Below are positions 25,361 to 36,000 of a DNA stretch of 41,024 nt, piece by piece. The notes under the pieces were generated by a model, which did no database searches, had not been told where the DNA came from, and worked only from the letters and a program-made list of their open reading frames with translations. Position numbers and translations under genes: made by a program. The DNA is from JAAYAY01 sp964429355. GTDB lineage: Bacteria > Planctomycetota > Planctomycetia > Pirellulales > Thermoguttaceae. The DNA lies in assembly GCA_964429355.1 (NCBI GenBank), contig CAYSCH010000033.1:1-41024 (forward strand). The letters run 5' to 3'. The stretch's first letter is position 1, and each line of letters begins with the position of its first letter.

Positions 25361-26725
25361 ATGACGACCGGCCGGATACCGAACGAAAACCTCGCGATGC
25401 TGCACCGGCAGGCTGCCGGCCCGCCGCAGGATGATTTGCGGCGCGGACTGATTCACACGGAGATCTCCCCAGCCGTCGCCTGGGGCATGATCCTGCTGTT
25501 CCTGGGCGTCCTCTTCGGTCTCCCGCTGGCCCAGTTCGCCGTCCAGCTGCGTGGCGGCCAGCGGCCCGCCGCACTGGATCTGCTGGCCATTGGCCGATTC
25601 CCTACTCGCTCCGACCTGGAACAATACGAGGATTTCCTGCAAGAGCAGTCGCTCGCCGTGCGCTACTTCCAGCCCCGGGCCCAGGAATGGTTGACTTCCT
25701 GGGGCCGCTGCGGCACGACGCAAATCGTCGTCGGCCACGAGGGGTGGCTTTTCTACCGGCCGGGCATCGACTCCGTGACCGGGCCCGGGTTCCTCGATCC
25801 CGAGTCACTGCGGCGCCGGGTTCGCAACCTGCGCGACGCCGCCGCGACGGAGGCGGTGGCCCCCGATCCCCGCCCGGCGATCCTCCAATTCCAGCGGCAG
25901 ATCGAGGCCGCCGGGGCACGTTTGATTCTGCTGCCAATCCCCGACAAGGCGAGCCTGCAGGCGGCCGAGCTCTGCGGGCGACGCGCTGCCGCCCCACCGG
26001 CTCAGAATCTCTCGCTGGCCGAATTCCTTGGCCAGCTCCGTGCAGCCGGCGTCGAAGTGCTCGATCCGTCGCCGGCGATCGTCCAGCCCGGCGAGATTCG
26101 TTACCTGGCCCACGACACGCACTGGACGCCGCAGTGGATGGACGAGGTGGCGCGCAGCCTGGCAGTGTCGGTGCGCCGGCAACTTGAGGAATGTGGAACC
26201 CTCACCCATCGTGCGGATCGGGCCCCATCCGACGGCCGCGGCGCCAGTGGCCCATGGCACCTGGAAACAGAGTCCATCAGCGGTCTTGGCGATCTTGCGG
26301 AGATGCTGCGGCTGACCGACCGGCAGCGGCTGTTTCCGCCGGAGACCGTCACCATCCAACGGGTGCTCGACGCAACGGGCCAGCCGGTGCGTGCCGACTC
26401 GCAGGCCCCGATCCTGCTGTTGGGCGACAGTTTCACCAATATCTACTCCGCCCAGCCGATGGGCTGGGGTGGGGGAGCCGGTCTGGCCGAGCATTTGGCG
26501 TATCATCTGGGGGAGCCGGTCGACTGGATTGCCCGCAACGACGCCGGCGCCCATGCGACTCGCGAAATGCTCAGCAGCCAGCTTGCCCAGGGTCGCAACC
26601 GCCTGGCCGGCAAACGCGTCGTCATCTGGCAGTTTGCCGCCCGTGAGCTGGCGTTGGGAGACTGGAGATCCGTGATCCTGCCGCCGCAATCCTCCCCCGT
26701 CGCACTGTCGAGCACCGCCCGGTGA
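25361..26725 (+). CDS. AlgJ/AlgX-like SGNH O-acetyltransferase, membrane-anchored
   Basis: 454 residues with one N-terminal TM helix (about 38-60) and an outside catalytic part. HEGWLFYRPGID marks the entry to the AlgX/AlgJ fold. The catalytic DTHW (Asp 252, His 254) and GDSFTN (nucleophile Ser 357) motifs are intact, as in enzymes that transfer acetyl groups from an AlgI partner onto exported polysaccharide. A WLTSWGRCGTTQIVVG segment precedes the domain. It begins 10 bases after algI, so the two form the usual functional pair. The Asn of the GDSFTN block and a following ARNDAGAH also fit the family. Acceptor unknown. Confidence 0.9.
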   Translation: MTTGRIPNENLAMLHRQAAGPPQDDLRRGLIHTEISPAVAWGMILLFLGVLFGLPLAQFAVQLRGGQRPAALDLLAIGRFPTRSDLEQYEDFLQEQSLAVRYFQPRAQEWLTSWGRCGTTQIVVGHEGWLFYRPGIDSVTGPGFLDPESLRRRVRNLRDAAATEAVAPDPRPAILQFQRQIEAAGARLILLPIPDKASLQAAELCGRRAAAPPAQNLSLAEFLGQLRAAGVEVLDPSPAIVQPGEIRYLAHDTHWTPQWMDEVARSLAVSVRRQLEECGTLTHRADRAPSDGRGASGPWHLETESISGLGDLAEMLRLTDRQRLFPPETVTIQRVLDATGQPVRADSQAPILLLGDSFTNIYSAQPMGWGGGAGLAEHLAYHLGEPVDWIARNDAGAHATREMLSSQLAQGRNRLAGKRVVIWQFAARELALGDWRSVILPPQSSPVALSSTAR

Positions 26726-26790
26726 TCGGACCGCCCTGGAGGTCCCCATATGTATTGCCTCGGTCAGCCATCCACACGAAGACAAATGCC

Positions 26791-27672
26791 ATGAAAGAAC
26801 GAGACCTCATTCGCCCCCTCCTGGTTCCACCCGGCACCACGATTTCGCTCAGGAAGGATTACGATCCGGACTACAAGGCCGACTACGTAACCAAGGAGGA
26901 TGCCGCCGAGCGGCTCCAGGAAGGCATCGAACGCCTGATCGAGCAGCAGGACAAGCTCTATGCCCAGGATACCTATGCCCTCTTGTGCGTCTTCCAGGCG
27001 ATGGATGCAGCGGGCAAGGACAGTACCATCAAACATGTGATGTCGGGCCTGAACCCCCAGGGATGCGACGTCCGCAGTTTCAAGACTCCTTCGCCTGAGG
27101 AACTCGACCACGACTACCTGTGGCGCTGTGGCAACCGCTTGCCCGAGCGAGGTCGCATCGGGATCTTCAACCGCTCGTACTACGAAGAGGTCCTGGTCGT
27201 GCGTGTTCACCCTGAGTTTCTGGAAGCACAACACCTGCCGCCCGAGGCCCGAGGGAAGGACATCTGGAACAACCGCTTCGAGAGTATCAACAACTTCGAG
27301 AAGCACCTGGTGGATAACGGCATCGTGATCCTGAAGTTCTTCCTCAATGTATCTAAAGCCGAGCAGAAGAAGCGATTCCTGGAGCGGATCGACCGCCCGG
27401 AGAAGAACTGGAAGTTCTCGGCGGCGGACGTGAAGGAACGAGCCTTCTGGGACCAGTACATGGACGCCTTCGAGGACGTCTTCAACCACACGAGCACCGA
27501 GTGGGCCCCCTGGTACATCATCCCCGCCGACCGCAAGTGGTTTACGCGGCTGGCGGTGGCCGAGGTCATTCTCTCATCACTCGAGAAGCTCAATCTGCGC
27601 TACCCGGCCCTGAGTGAGGAACACCAGCAGGAGCTTCTCAAGGCCAGGGAAATACTGGAGAACGAGGATTGA
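26791..27672 (+). CDS. ppk2: Polyphosphate kinase 2 (PPK2 family)
   Basis: 293 residues from ATG 26791 (MKERDLIRPL). The frame is open to GTG 26722, overlapping the previous stop, but that leader has no homology. PPK2 enzymes transfer phosphate between polyphosphate and nucleotides. Seen here: the Walker A-like QAMDAAGKDST (70-79, Lys 76), RSFKTPSPEELDHDYLWR, the Walker B-type IGIFNRSYYEEVLVVRVH, the lid ERIDRPEKNWKFS, and WAPWYIIPADRKWFTRLAV. Length fits single-domain PPK2. Class I (AMP/ADP/GDP preference) cannot be set without alignment. It closes the plus-strand run and may be unrelated in function to the acetylation genes. Confidence 0.93.
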   Translation: MKERDLIRPLLVPPGTTISLRKDYDPDYKADYVTKEDAAERLQEGIERLIEQQDKLYAQDTYALLCVFQAMDAAGKDSTIKHVMSGLNPQGCDVRSFKTPSPEELDHDYLWRCGNRLPERGRIGIFNRSYYEEVLVVRVHPEFLEAQHLPPEARGKDIWNNRFESINNFEKHLVDNGIVILKFFLNVSKAEQKKRFLERIDRPEKNWKFSAADVKERAFWDQYMDAFEDVFNHTSTEWAPWYIIPADRKWFTRLAVAEVILSSLEKLNLRYPALSEEHQQELLKAREILENED

Positions 27673-27722
27673 GGTGATCTTGCAGAGACTGCACAATGTT
27701 GCGAACCTGGTTTTTCATGCTT

Positions 27723-27756
27723 CCATCCGTTTCGATTCATCCCCTCGAACGGATGG
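27723..27756. terminator. Hairpin between convergent genes, possible bidirectional terminator
   Basis: CCATCCGTT (27723-27731) pairs perfectly with AACGGATGG (27748-27756); CGA/TCG extends the stem with one bulged T. It lies between the PPK2 stop and the end of the facing gene, whose last codons and TGA form one arm. No T-tract follows on either strand, so Rho-independent action is uncertain. Confidence 0.4.
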
Positions 27757-28513
27757 GTGACTGACGAGCCTTGCGACTCAGTTCGCTCAGTTCTGCCACC
27801 GCTTCTGAAGAAACGTCAGACTCCTCGCCCATCAGCAGATGACAGCCGTTGATGACTCGGTCGGCATGCCCGCCTTCTATCAGGTGACTGGCAAGTTCGT
27901 AGAACTCGGACCTGGCATCTTGATTGCTCTCTCGGACCCATTGGTGTCCGAGTTGCACCAGTTCATCTTCTGCTGGTTCCGGCAGAGGCTTCATGTCGGC
28001 TGAAACCTGTTTCACCGAAACGCCCAGTTTCTTGGTCAAGAACCCGGCAATGTGATGCAAATAGGCTTGAGAACGAGGGCCGGGTACCCGCACCTTTTCA
28101 ATGGAGCCAAGAGTCGAGCGAAGGACACCGATAAGTTTGTCCCTCGGTGGTTGCCATTCCTCTTGGAAGTGATGTTCCCAGCTGCGTCGAATGTTCTCGA
28201 TGAGAAATTCCTCTTCCTGACCGACCTGGTAGTTAATTTCATCCGTGTCCGTCAGGGGCGGCAACGTTCCCGCTCGCATCTGTCGGATCAGTTTTTCCAG
28301 TGCCGCCACCACCGTCGAATCGAGCAGTTTCCGATCCGTGATCACGTAGGTTTCGTAGATGCCGATCTCCGTGTACATGAATGTCGGGACCAATTCGTCC
28401 GTCTGGAACTTTCTGCCCATGTAGGCAAGCGATACAGGTTCGGGCGATCTCAATTTCCTCTTCGCGAGCTTGTCCCTGCGTTTCTGATCACGGCTTCGCC
28501 GGTCTTTCGCCAT
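27737..28513 (-). CDS. Hypothetical cytoplasmic protein
   Basis: 258 residues from ATG 28513, chosen because AGGAGG lies 9 bases upstream; the frame is open for another 165 codons without homology. The N-terminus is very basic (KDRRSRDQKRRDKLAKRKLR), followed by a soluble alpha/beta part with VSLAYMGRKFQTDELVPTFM and YVITDRKLLDSTVVAALEKL, and an acidic/helical C-terminus. There is no signal peptide or TM helix. I recognise no family; basic leaders like this occur in SEC-C-type and nucleic-acid-associated proteins, but the zinc motif is absent. It is a stand-alone gene between the PPK2 operon and the giant-lipoprotein cluster. Confidence 0.7.
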   Translation of the reverse strand: MAKDRRSRDQKRRDKLAKRKLRSPEPVSLAYMGRKFQTDELVPTFMYTEIGIYETYVITDRKLLDSTVVAALEKLIRQMRAGTLPPLTDTDEINYQVGQEEEFLIENIRRSWEHHFQEEWQPPRDKLIGVLRSTLGSIEKVRVPGPRSQAYLHHIAGFLTKKLGVSVKQVSADMKPLPEPAEDELVQLGHQWVRESNQDARSEFYELASHLIEGGHADRVINGCHLLMGEESDVSSEAVAELSELSRKARQSPIRSRG

Positions 28514-28851
28514 AGCCTGACTCCTCCTGCCGCCAAACTCGGTTTGTTTCGCCTGTGGACCCCGCCGTTTGATCACACATTCTACCGCACGTACCCCGGA
28601 TCGAACAACCACAAGTCGGGTGAGCGAGCAGTCAACAGAACGGGACAAACAAAGGGGTCGGCGGCCAGACTCTGCCGGCGACGCGCTGCCGCCTCTCCCC
28701 GCTCCATTCAGATACTCCCGCCGCTTCTCCTCTGGGAACCGCTCAATGGCGTACCGCCGTCCAACTTCTCTGCCGGGTTCACTTCCTGTATCGGCGTCGC
28801 AGATAGTACCCGGAGCGACTCCGTGGAGACACCACTTCATCGCGAACAGAC
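28514..28851. other. 338-bp intergenic region
   Basis: Besides the promoter candidate at 28579-28608, it contains an inverted pair GGCGGC (28660-28665) and GCCGCC (28688-28693) in a GC-rich segment that looks like an interspersed-repeat remnant. No gene or clear terminator is visible, although the minus-strand frame is open throughout. Confidence 0.4.
28579..28608 (-). promoter_or_regulatory. Weak candidate promoter for the hypothetical gene
   Basis: On the minus strand TTGTTC (28603-28608) and TAGAAT (28579-28584) are separated by 18 bases. The -10 box matches 5 of 6 consensus bases, the -35 box only 3. The start codon lies 66 bases downstream. Confidence 0.3.
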
Positions 28852-31800
28852 TCAGGGAGTCGGTGCAATTCTGGGGTACACAAACAGGCCGCGCCGCAAT
28901 CCTTGTCGCGACTGGGGCGATATCGAGGTCCCGAACAGGCTGAGCATCTGAAGGTATTTCATTTTGCGGACATGCTCGATCGAGACATCTGTGAAGCTCG
29001 GACCGCAAAGGGCGAGCTCACGGAGCCTGCGATTCCCTGCCAGCAGGGCCAGGCAATTGTCACTGGAGCCTGACGCCGTGGGGCCCGGATCCAGAAAGAA
29101 CACTTGCAGGCTTGACGAATCCATCAGCGGTCGTAAGCGTTGCGGACTCAGCAGAACGTCGACCAGCGCAATCGCTTCGAGTGATTTGATCGTGGCGATC
29201 GTGGAGAATCCCTTTTCGCTCACGTCCGCGCCGATCAGAAACAGGACTTTCAGTTGGCTGAGACGGTTCAGATAGGCCAGGCCTTCATCCCCCCCTTGCC
29301 AGGCTTCGGTCAGGCAAACGGCCGTTGCATCTCCACCGCGCAGCCGGGGAAAGAAGATCTCTTCGCCGAATCGACAGTTCTTGAATCGTCCGACATGTCC
29401 TCCGAGGTCTCGGATTGCTGCTACAGCTCGGTCGTGTTCCTCGAGCTCTTGCGGAGGAACGAACCGCGAAAACGGCGAGAACTGTGTTCGCGACGCCTCC
29501 TCCGGACGAATCTGATAGCGTGTGGAACCGTTGTCTGCGTCCGCCCAAATTCCGTAGCACGCACTTTCCGCATATCGATTCATCTTGGCGTGATCCGGGT
29601 TGGTCTCTTCGGCAAGTGTCGTCGTCACGATCTCATCGCCAATATCCAGACTGAGCCACTTCGTACCGGGCAGGATCACACGGTTGCCAATACGAAGAAG
29701 AAAGTAGTCCTGCGTCGGACCTTCGGCGACGTCGACTCGTTCGTAACTGCCATCACGTTGTCGATGCCACAGAACCGTCCGATCGGAGTCAACGATCAGC
29801 AGCGATGCGTCCACGCAGGCCGCGGCAACACCCCCGCGAACCAAAGCAAGGTTCGGTGAACGCTGGGCCAGTGTCATGACCGTTCGTGTCTTGAGATCTA
29901 CCGCCAAGGGCATGTTCGGCAAGTACTCCACGTCGATGCGGCAATCGTGTCGGCGTCCAAGAATCACCACTCGTTCTTCCGGATCATCCGGGTTCTCCCA
30001 CAAGCACGCCCAGGGAACAGAAAACGTGATGTCGAGGTTTTCCGGCAAGGCCAGTCCCGACGCATTTCCGATCGGGTATCGCCGGGCCGCCGTGTGGAGC
30101 ATGTCCGTTCGCGTTTTTCCTGTTGCGGCATCGTACGATAGTATCGCAATCCATGTTTCCGGGGTGGCGCCGAAACGCCCGCAGGCGAGGCATTGGCCGG
30201 CCCCAAGCGAGAAGAGAGCCAGACAGTACGACTTGCCGGGCATATGGTCCGTAATCATGGCACACCAGTCTGTAGAAGGCCGGTGGTGGCGCAGCGGTTC
30301 ACCTGAAGGAAGGTCACTACGGTTCTCGGGCAGGTAGAATGCCGTCGGCACGGAATAGGATGGCAAGCCGCCATTTCGATCAAAACTGGCAAAGACCTCT
30401 CCCTCGGGAGACATGACCAGGATGCGATTCTCTGCATTGGCCACCCAGAGGTTCTGGCCGTCGGTCCGAACCAGGACAACTGCGTCGTCGACCCCTTCTG
30501 CCTGGTGGATGCGACGGAACTCGGGTGCTGAACCAGGGACTTGCCACATCCTGTAGACGGCGCTCCGGTCCCACACGATATCCTGCTTCTCATTGAGACG
30601 AACGACGTGCGGTGCGGGGGGTCTGGTCTGGTATTCCCTGCGTTTTCCCGGCGGAATCGGCCAGTCCAGAATCGGCGTAATGGTCATCTGCGAGCCGATC
30701 TCGAACGGCGGTTCCGGTTCGTCCGGCAGTGGATTGGTCAGTTTTGGGTAGGCCGATCGAAGTGTGGACGAAGAGCGGGCGAAGCGTGCGTCGAGTCGCT
30801 TTCGAAGGCTGGCGAATTGTTTCTCATAGGACTCGGCAACACAGGGGGGGACGCGGTCGGTTTTTCGCTCCTTCAGTTTCTGAAGAGCTTCTTCGAGATC
30901 TGCCAACTTGTGGTAGACGTCTTCGGTCAGGGCAGCCCAACCGTCTTCCACGCCAATCAGGAACCCGAAATAGTCAGCCACGAACACATCGCGCTCCGTG
31001 CCGCCATTCCTTGTTGCAGCAGAGGCTTTCCAGAGTTCTTCTCTTGTCAAGACCTGGAGATACGCCCGTGCAGATCCTTCCCGAAAGAACGGCAGGACGT
31101 CCTGGGGCATTTTTTGTACCAGCACTGAAAAGTCTTCAGGAAAGGAGTCGCGGTATGCACGGATGTTGCGGAGCAACTCGCTCAGAATCAAGGCCGTTGG
31201 AGCTCCGTATTCCCTCCTCTGGGCGGCGACCGTCAGTGGTGCACCGACGAAATCCAGATTGACTGCAGATTCGCTGCGGCCTTCCGGCGGCGGTAGCTGA
31301 AGAAGCCAAGGAAACATGGCAAAAAGAAACGTTCTCGCATCGTTGTATCTCGAAACGGGCGATTCGTCCGAAACGGCGGAGGGGAGGCGAGCCCCTCTTT
31401 GCAGGAAATGATTCCATATCCACTGATTGACTAGTCGGACCAAGCCATACCCTCGTGACACACTGACCCGCCGATTTCGAAACAGATACTCCAGATGCGG
31501 AAAGACCGCCTCGACATCCTGGTACTCAACACCTCCTCCATCACGGTCGAGAATGATCTTGATTCGGTGCCTTGGATTGTTGGGAGAAAGGAGCAAGGCC
31601 GCCTCACGCAACTCAATGGCGCGGAGGATCTCTCCTGCCGCGGCCAACTCATCGGCTTTCCGATCCAGCGCCGCCTCCTGCTGCTCGCGAGTCAAGGGCA
31701 AGAGATCTTTGCGGGAGAGCAACTCGAGAATGAGTTCCGCGGCTTCGGACGTCAGAAGCTCTCGAGCTTCCGGGAGGGTGATCCGGTCCTTTTCAATCTT

Positions 31801-32781
31801 CTTCTCGACCTCGCTGCCGTCGCTCACAGTCACTGACAATCGCAGCCGTTGATCGTTATCAGCCTGTCGTGCGTAGATTTCATATTCTCCCGACACGAAC
31901 AACGGCAGGAAACGTCTGATCGAATGGCCAGAGAGAACCATTTCGTTCTGAATCAGTTGAGCTTCCTTGACGGCCAGCACCGCAACGCCGGGAAGATTCC
32001 TGACGGCCGACGCAAGTAGATTCGGAAATTCCTCCTGCAAAGACGCATTGCCCTTATTGGCCGTCTTCGACAGGAAATATGGGATCCCGACCACGGCACG
32101 AATCCCGTCCGCGTACTTCTGCTCAAGATCTCGCGCCAACGTGGCCATTCGTTCGGCAGCCGCATCGGCGCTGTCTTTCTCCAGTTTCACTTGTCCGCGG
32201 AAGAGATTCACACCCGAGTAGGTGTCGATCACTTGTACCCCAACGTCACCCGAACCATTCCAGTCCTTTCCGTCGAGCAACAGCAGCCGCTGAGCCCCAG
32301 CGAGAACGCCCAACCGTTGGCGATCCTCACCGCCACCGGGCGACTGCAATTCAGACAGCTCAAGTTCCGCAAGTACCAAGTCGAGCTGGTCGCGTTCGAC
32401 CAATTCGATGCCTTCGACGTCGCCTAAGACAGTGGTCAGCAGGTCGGGAAAACCGCTTGTCCGAATCGATTCTGAACTGATAATCGCCCAGCGCCGCAGG
32501 GGCGCGGGAGCGTCGCCGGCAGGGGAAGAGTTCGTGGCAATCGTATCCTCCGCGCTTGCCGCGGTGGGCTCTGCGACCTTCTCGGCGTTGGTGCCACCCA
32601 GAGGAGGTCTTTCGCCCGCATTCATTTCGGTGGGCTGGGTTGGATTCCCACTCTGTCTCTGTGCTGCCTCCGATGCACCCGGACTGTCTGTGGCGGGCGA
32701 TCTGCTCGCACACCCTGTGATTGCGATGGTACTGGCAAGCAAACCGAGAGCAGTAATCGCTCTCAAAAGGCTCTCGTTCAT
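28852..32781 (-). CDS. Giant lipoprotein: CsgG-like N-terminus, propeller, LRR-like C-terminus
   Basis: 1309 residues, ATG 32781 behind GGGAAAG. A lipoprotein signal ends in ITGC (Cys 24), then a low-complexity Pro/Ala/Thr linker. Residues about 95-375 hold two CsgG-like units: ISSESIRTSGFPDLLTTVL with VERDQLDLVLAELELS, and VVGIPYFLSK with LLASAVRNLPGVAVLAV. This part resembles the neighbouring CsgG-family protein. A short TPR-like helix pair (about 380-410), a long unassigned middle, a beta-propeller-like stretch (VLVRTDGQNLWVANAENRILV, about 755-1000) and LRR-like units at about 1190-1300 (LAYLNRLSQLKVLFLIGADVS) follow. It is a paralogue of the gene at 33020-36979 and carries a 758-bp copy identical to it. 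Domain calls are moderate; role likely in the outer envelope. Confidence 0.8.
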   Translation of the reverse strand: MNESLLRAITALGLLASTIAITGCASRSPATDSPGASEAAQRQSGNPTQPTEMNAGERPPLGGTNAEKVAEPTAASAEDTIATNSSPAGDAPAPLRRWAIISSESIRTSGFPDLLTTVLGDVEGIELVERDQLDLVLAELELSELQSPGGGEDRQRLGVLAGAQRLLLLDGKDWNGSGDVGVQVIDTYSGVNLFRGQVKLEKDSADAAAERMATLARDLEQKYADGIRAVVGIPYFLSKTANKGNASLQEEFPNLLASAVRNLPGVAVLAVKEAQLIQNEMVLSGHSIRRFLPLFVSGEYEIYARQADNDQRLRLSVTVSDGSEVEKKIEKDRITLPEARELLTSEAAELILELLSRKDLLPLTREQQEAALDRKADELAAAGEILRAIELREAALLLSPNNPRHRIKIILDRDGGGVEYQDVEAVFPHLEYLFRNRRVSVSRGYGLVRLVNQWIWNHFLQRGARLPSAVSDESPVSRYNDARTFLFAMFPWLLQLPPPEGRSESAVNLDFVGAPLTVAAQRREYGAPTALILSELLRNIRAYRDSFPEDFSVLVQKMPQDVLPFFREGSARAYLQVLTREELWKASAATRNGGTERDVFVADYFGFLIGVEDGWAALTEDVYHKLADLEEALQKLKERKTDRVPPCVAESYEKQFASLRKRLDARFARSSSTLRSAYPKLTNPLPDEPEPPFEIGSQMTITPILDWPIPPGKRREYQTRPPAPHVVRLNEKQDIVWDRSAVYRMWQVPGSAPEFRRIHQAEGVDDAVVLVRTDGQNLWVANAENRILVMSPEGEVFASFDRNGGLPSYSVPTAFYLPENRSDLPSGEPLRHHRPSTDWCAMITDHMPGKSYCLALFSLGAGQCLACGRFGATPETWIAILSYDAATGKTRTDMLHTAARRYPIGNASGLALPENLDITFSVPWACLWENPDDPEERVVILGRRHDCRIDVEYLPNMPLAVDLKTRTVMTLAQRSPNLALVRGGVAAACVDASLLIVDSDRTVLWHRQRDGSYERVDVAEGPTQDYFLLRIGNRVILPGTKWLSLDIGDEIVTTTLAEETNPDHAKMNRYAESACYGIWADADNGSTRYQIRPEEASRTQFSPFSRFVPPQELEEHDRAVAAIRDLGGHVGRFKNCRFGEEIFFPRLRGGDATAVCLTEAWQGGDEGLAYLNRLSQLKVLFLIGADVSEKGFSTIATIKSLEAIALVDVLLSPQRLRPLMDSSSLQVFFLDPGPTASGSSDNCLALLAGNRRLRELALCGPSFTDVSIEHVRKMKYLQMLSLFGTSISPQSRQGLRRGLFVYPRIAPTP
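31665..32422. repeat. 758-bp perfect direct repeat, copy A
   Basis: Identical to 35836-36593 (offset 4171). The match ends abruptly on the left at a single-base difference followed by strong divergence, and on the right gives way to about 88% identity. Within the lipoprotein gene it covers codons about 120-372. Confidence 0.95.
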
Positions 32782-33019
32782 GTAGTTCTTTCCCTGACAC
32801 GAAAGCCGCGGCCGCTGTCAATTCGGCGTTTGCCGCGATACGGGTTCCCAAGCCAAAATATCTACTGGTCCCTTCCAATGCCTTTCAACGCGCCGCGACG
32901 GGCCACAATACTCTCCGACGACAAACACACATATGTTCTCTCGTCTCCCTGTCGGCCGCTTGCATCACCCGGAGTAATCCGGCATGGGGAGGCATTTCGC
33001 GAGGGCGAGATCGCGGCGA

Positions 33020-36000
33020 CTATTGGTCATTCTTTTCTCGGAGACGATGGAGAACGCTCTGCCCCTCTCTCGCTTTCGTTGACTCAATTGAAATCGCCGT
33101 GCCGGAAAGGCTCAGCCAATTGAGTCTCTTCATCCTACGAAGACTGTCGAGACAACCGTCCGTAAACGCCGGGCCAAGAAGGGCAACGCTTTCGAGGCCC
33201 GTGCTGGTTTGGAGGAGTGCCACACATTCCTCTCCAATTCCGCCGTCACCCGTCGGGCCAAGATCGATGAGTAGAGCTTGGAGCTGGGGCAGAGCTGCCA
33301 ACGATTGAAATGTCTTGTCCGTCAGAGGCATACGACCGAGGGCAAGTGCCGTAATCGAGTCGATTCCGGTTATCTCCTGGAATCCCCGTTCCGTGATATC
33401 AGCGTTCAGAAGAAACACGATCTTCAGGCGATAGAGATCCCGAAGGTAGCGCAGTCCGTCATCGCCGCCGTCCCACCGATCCGTGAGGCATACGGCCGTA
33501 CCATTCTTCTTGACACTCCCGTCGAGGCCCAGGTAGTACGGAGTCCTACAGTCCTCTGCCATACCCACAAAGCCGCCCAACTTTCGAATCGCATACACCG
33601 CAGCGTCATGTATCTTGAGTCTATCGGGGGGCACAAACTCTGCGAATGAAGACAAGGGCTCGTGCGACGAATTGCCCGATTCAATACGACTTGGTATCAA
33701 AGACCGAGTCCCCTCAGCCCACAGGCCATAAGTGGCGCTTGTGGCATAGCGATCGAACGCATCGTGATTCGATACGGCGTCCTCCGCAAACGTCGTTACC
33801 ACGACCTCCGATCCCAATTCGATGGCCAACCACTTCTTGCCCACCGAGTAGACGCAGTTCCCGACAGGGAGCAGGAAATAGTCTTGCGTCGGCCCCTCGG
33901 CCACATCAACACGCTCGAAGCTGCCGTCCGGCTGCCAGTGCCAGACAATGGTACTCGTTGCGTCAACGACAACCAGGGAACCATCGACACAGACGGCCGA
34001 CACACCGCTACGGAGTGCCGACAGGCCGGGCAGACGTTCGGCCAGCGTTATCACTTTCTTCGTCCGCAGATCCACGGCGAGCGGCATATTCGGCAAGTAG
34101 TAGGTATCTGAACAGCAATCATGCGAACGTCCCACAATGGCAACGCGATCCTGAGGGTCTATGGGGTTTTGCCAGAGGCAGATCCACGGAACGGAGAAGC
34201 AAATGTCGGTGTTCTCCGGCAGGGACAGGCCGGCCTCGTTGGCGACGGGATAGAGACGCCCGGCACAATGAAGGACCTCTGCGTTCGGTTTGCCGGACGC
34301 CACGTCAATCGACAACAGTGCAATCCAAGTTTCCGGAAGGTCCCCCATACGGCCACATGCCAGACACTTGTTCGGTGCAATGGGAAACAAGGCTAACTTA
34401 AGCCACTTGTGTCTGGCAGACTCCTGTGACTGAGCTTGCCACACGTGTGAGGAGCGGAAGTGCGGCAGACTTTCGCCCTGGGGATGGGTTTTCTTGCGAT
34501 CTTCGCCGTACGTGCTCGGCGTAGACTCAAACGAGGGGACATCCTTGCCTCCCTCGAATTCCGCGACTTTCGCACCCTCGCGAGAGAACACAAGAATCTG
34601 GCCCGCTACATTCGCCAACCAGATATGTGCACCATCGGTACGAACGAGAAAAATGGCCTCTTCGTCCCGACCGATCTCGTAGATCCGTCGCTGTTGGACC
34701 GCCCCCTCCTGAGACCGCGTCATGAGATGGACGGCACTGCAGGTCCACACGACATCTGTCGTCTGGTCAAGTTGGATGAGGTGGTGTGGATAGCGACGCG
34801 GCTGACCGCGAACCTCTTTCCCAGATGGAATCGGCCAATCGTCAATCGGCTCGATGGACGGGCCGGCCGAGACTCCGCCTGATCTCTCGGCCATCGCGGG
34901 CAGAGGGTTTCTGAGCCCCTGGTAAGTGCTCGTCTTCACCGGCTCGGGGAACCGGTCGACAAGTGTCCCTTCCCATCTCGTCAACCACTTTTCGTACTCT
35001 TGAACACAGAATCGATTCAGCCGACCGTTCGGCAGCACCTCCAATTCGCGAAGCTTCTCTCGGAGCCGATTCAGTTCCGAAAAGGCCTCGTCGGTCATCG
35101 CGTCGGGATGACATTCCATGCGGACCGCAAAATGGAAGAAGTCGGCAAAGAACTTGTCGCGAAGCTTCCCGCTTTGGCGCAAGCGATCGCATGTTTTTGC
35201 CAACTCCTGCTGCGAGGGTAGTTTCCCATAAGAACTCGCGATTCCGCCGGGATCGGCAGGTAGTGCGTCCTGTGGCAACGACTCCAGCACGAAGCAGAGA
35301 TCGTCGACCATCTGCGCTACTTCCGCGCGGGCTCGCATGGAATACGGTTTGAGCAACGGGGTCCCCGCGTAGCTGTGAACAGCCGTTTCATGCTCCTCGC
35401 TACCAGATGGCGCACGATATTCCGGAACTTCTCTCAGCCCCCTTCCCGATCCATCCCCTGCCGGAAGCCTCAGAAGCAACGGAAACATGGCAAACTGGAA
35501 GTCGCGTTCCGTCGCGTATTCTGGCACGCCTTGCCTCTCACCCGGCGAATGGTTTGTCTCCGAACCCGCGCGGCCACCGGAACTTGAGGCCCACGGCCCC
35601 ACTGTCTGCAGCAATGCGATACCGTGCAACGTGCCTACGATCCGGTTCCGCAACAGGTATTCGACGTGCGGCCGCACTGCCTCATAGTCGCAGAATTTCC
35701 CTCCCGCGTCGCTCCGATCGAGAACAATCTGTACCCGATGTCTTGGGTTATTCGGTGAAATCAGCAAGGCCGCCTCGCGCAGTTCGATCGCCTTGAGGAT
35801 CTCACCTGCCTTCACCAGTTCGTCGGCCCTTGCGACCAGCGCCGCCTCCTGCTGCTCGCGAGTCAAGGGCAAGAGATCTTTGCGGGAGAGCAACTCGAGA
35901 ATGAGTTCCGCGGCTTCGGACGTCAGAAGCTCTCGAGCTTCCGGGAGGGTGATCCGGTCCTTTTCAATCTTCTTCTCGACCTCGCTGCCGTCGCTCACAG

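Noticed and set aside
24126..25364. Open frame of 412 codons on the plus strand within the MBOAT gene
   Set aside because: Shadow of algI in another frame; the translation is Arg/Gly/Pro-rich and lacks hydrophobic segments or motifs.
26722..26790. Extended N-terminus for polyphosphate kinase 2 from GTG 26722
   Set aside because: The extra 23 residues lack PPK2 similarity, and ATG 26791 gives a family-like start.
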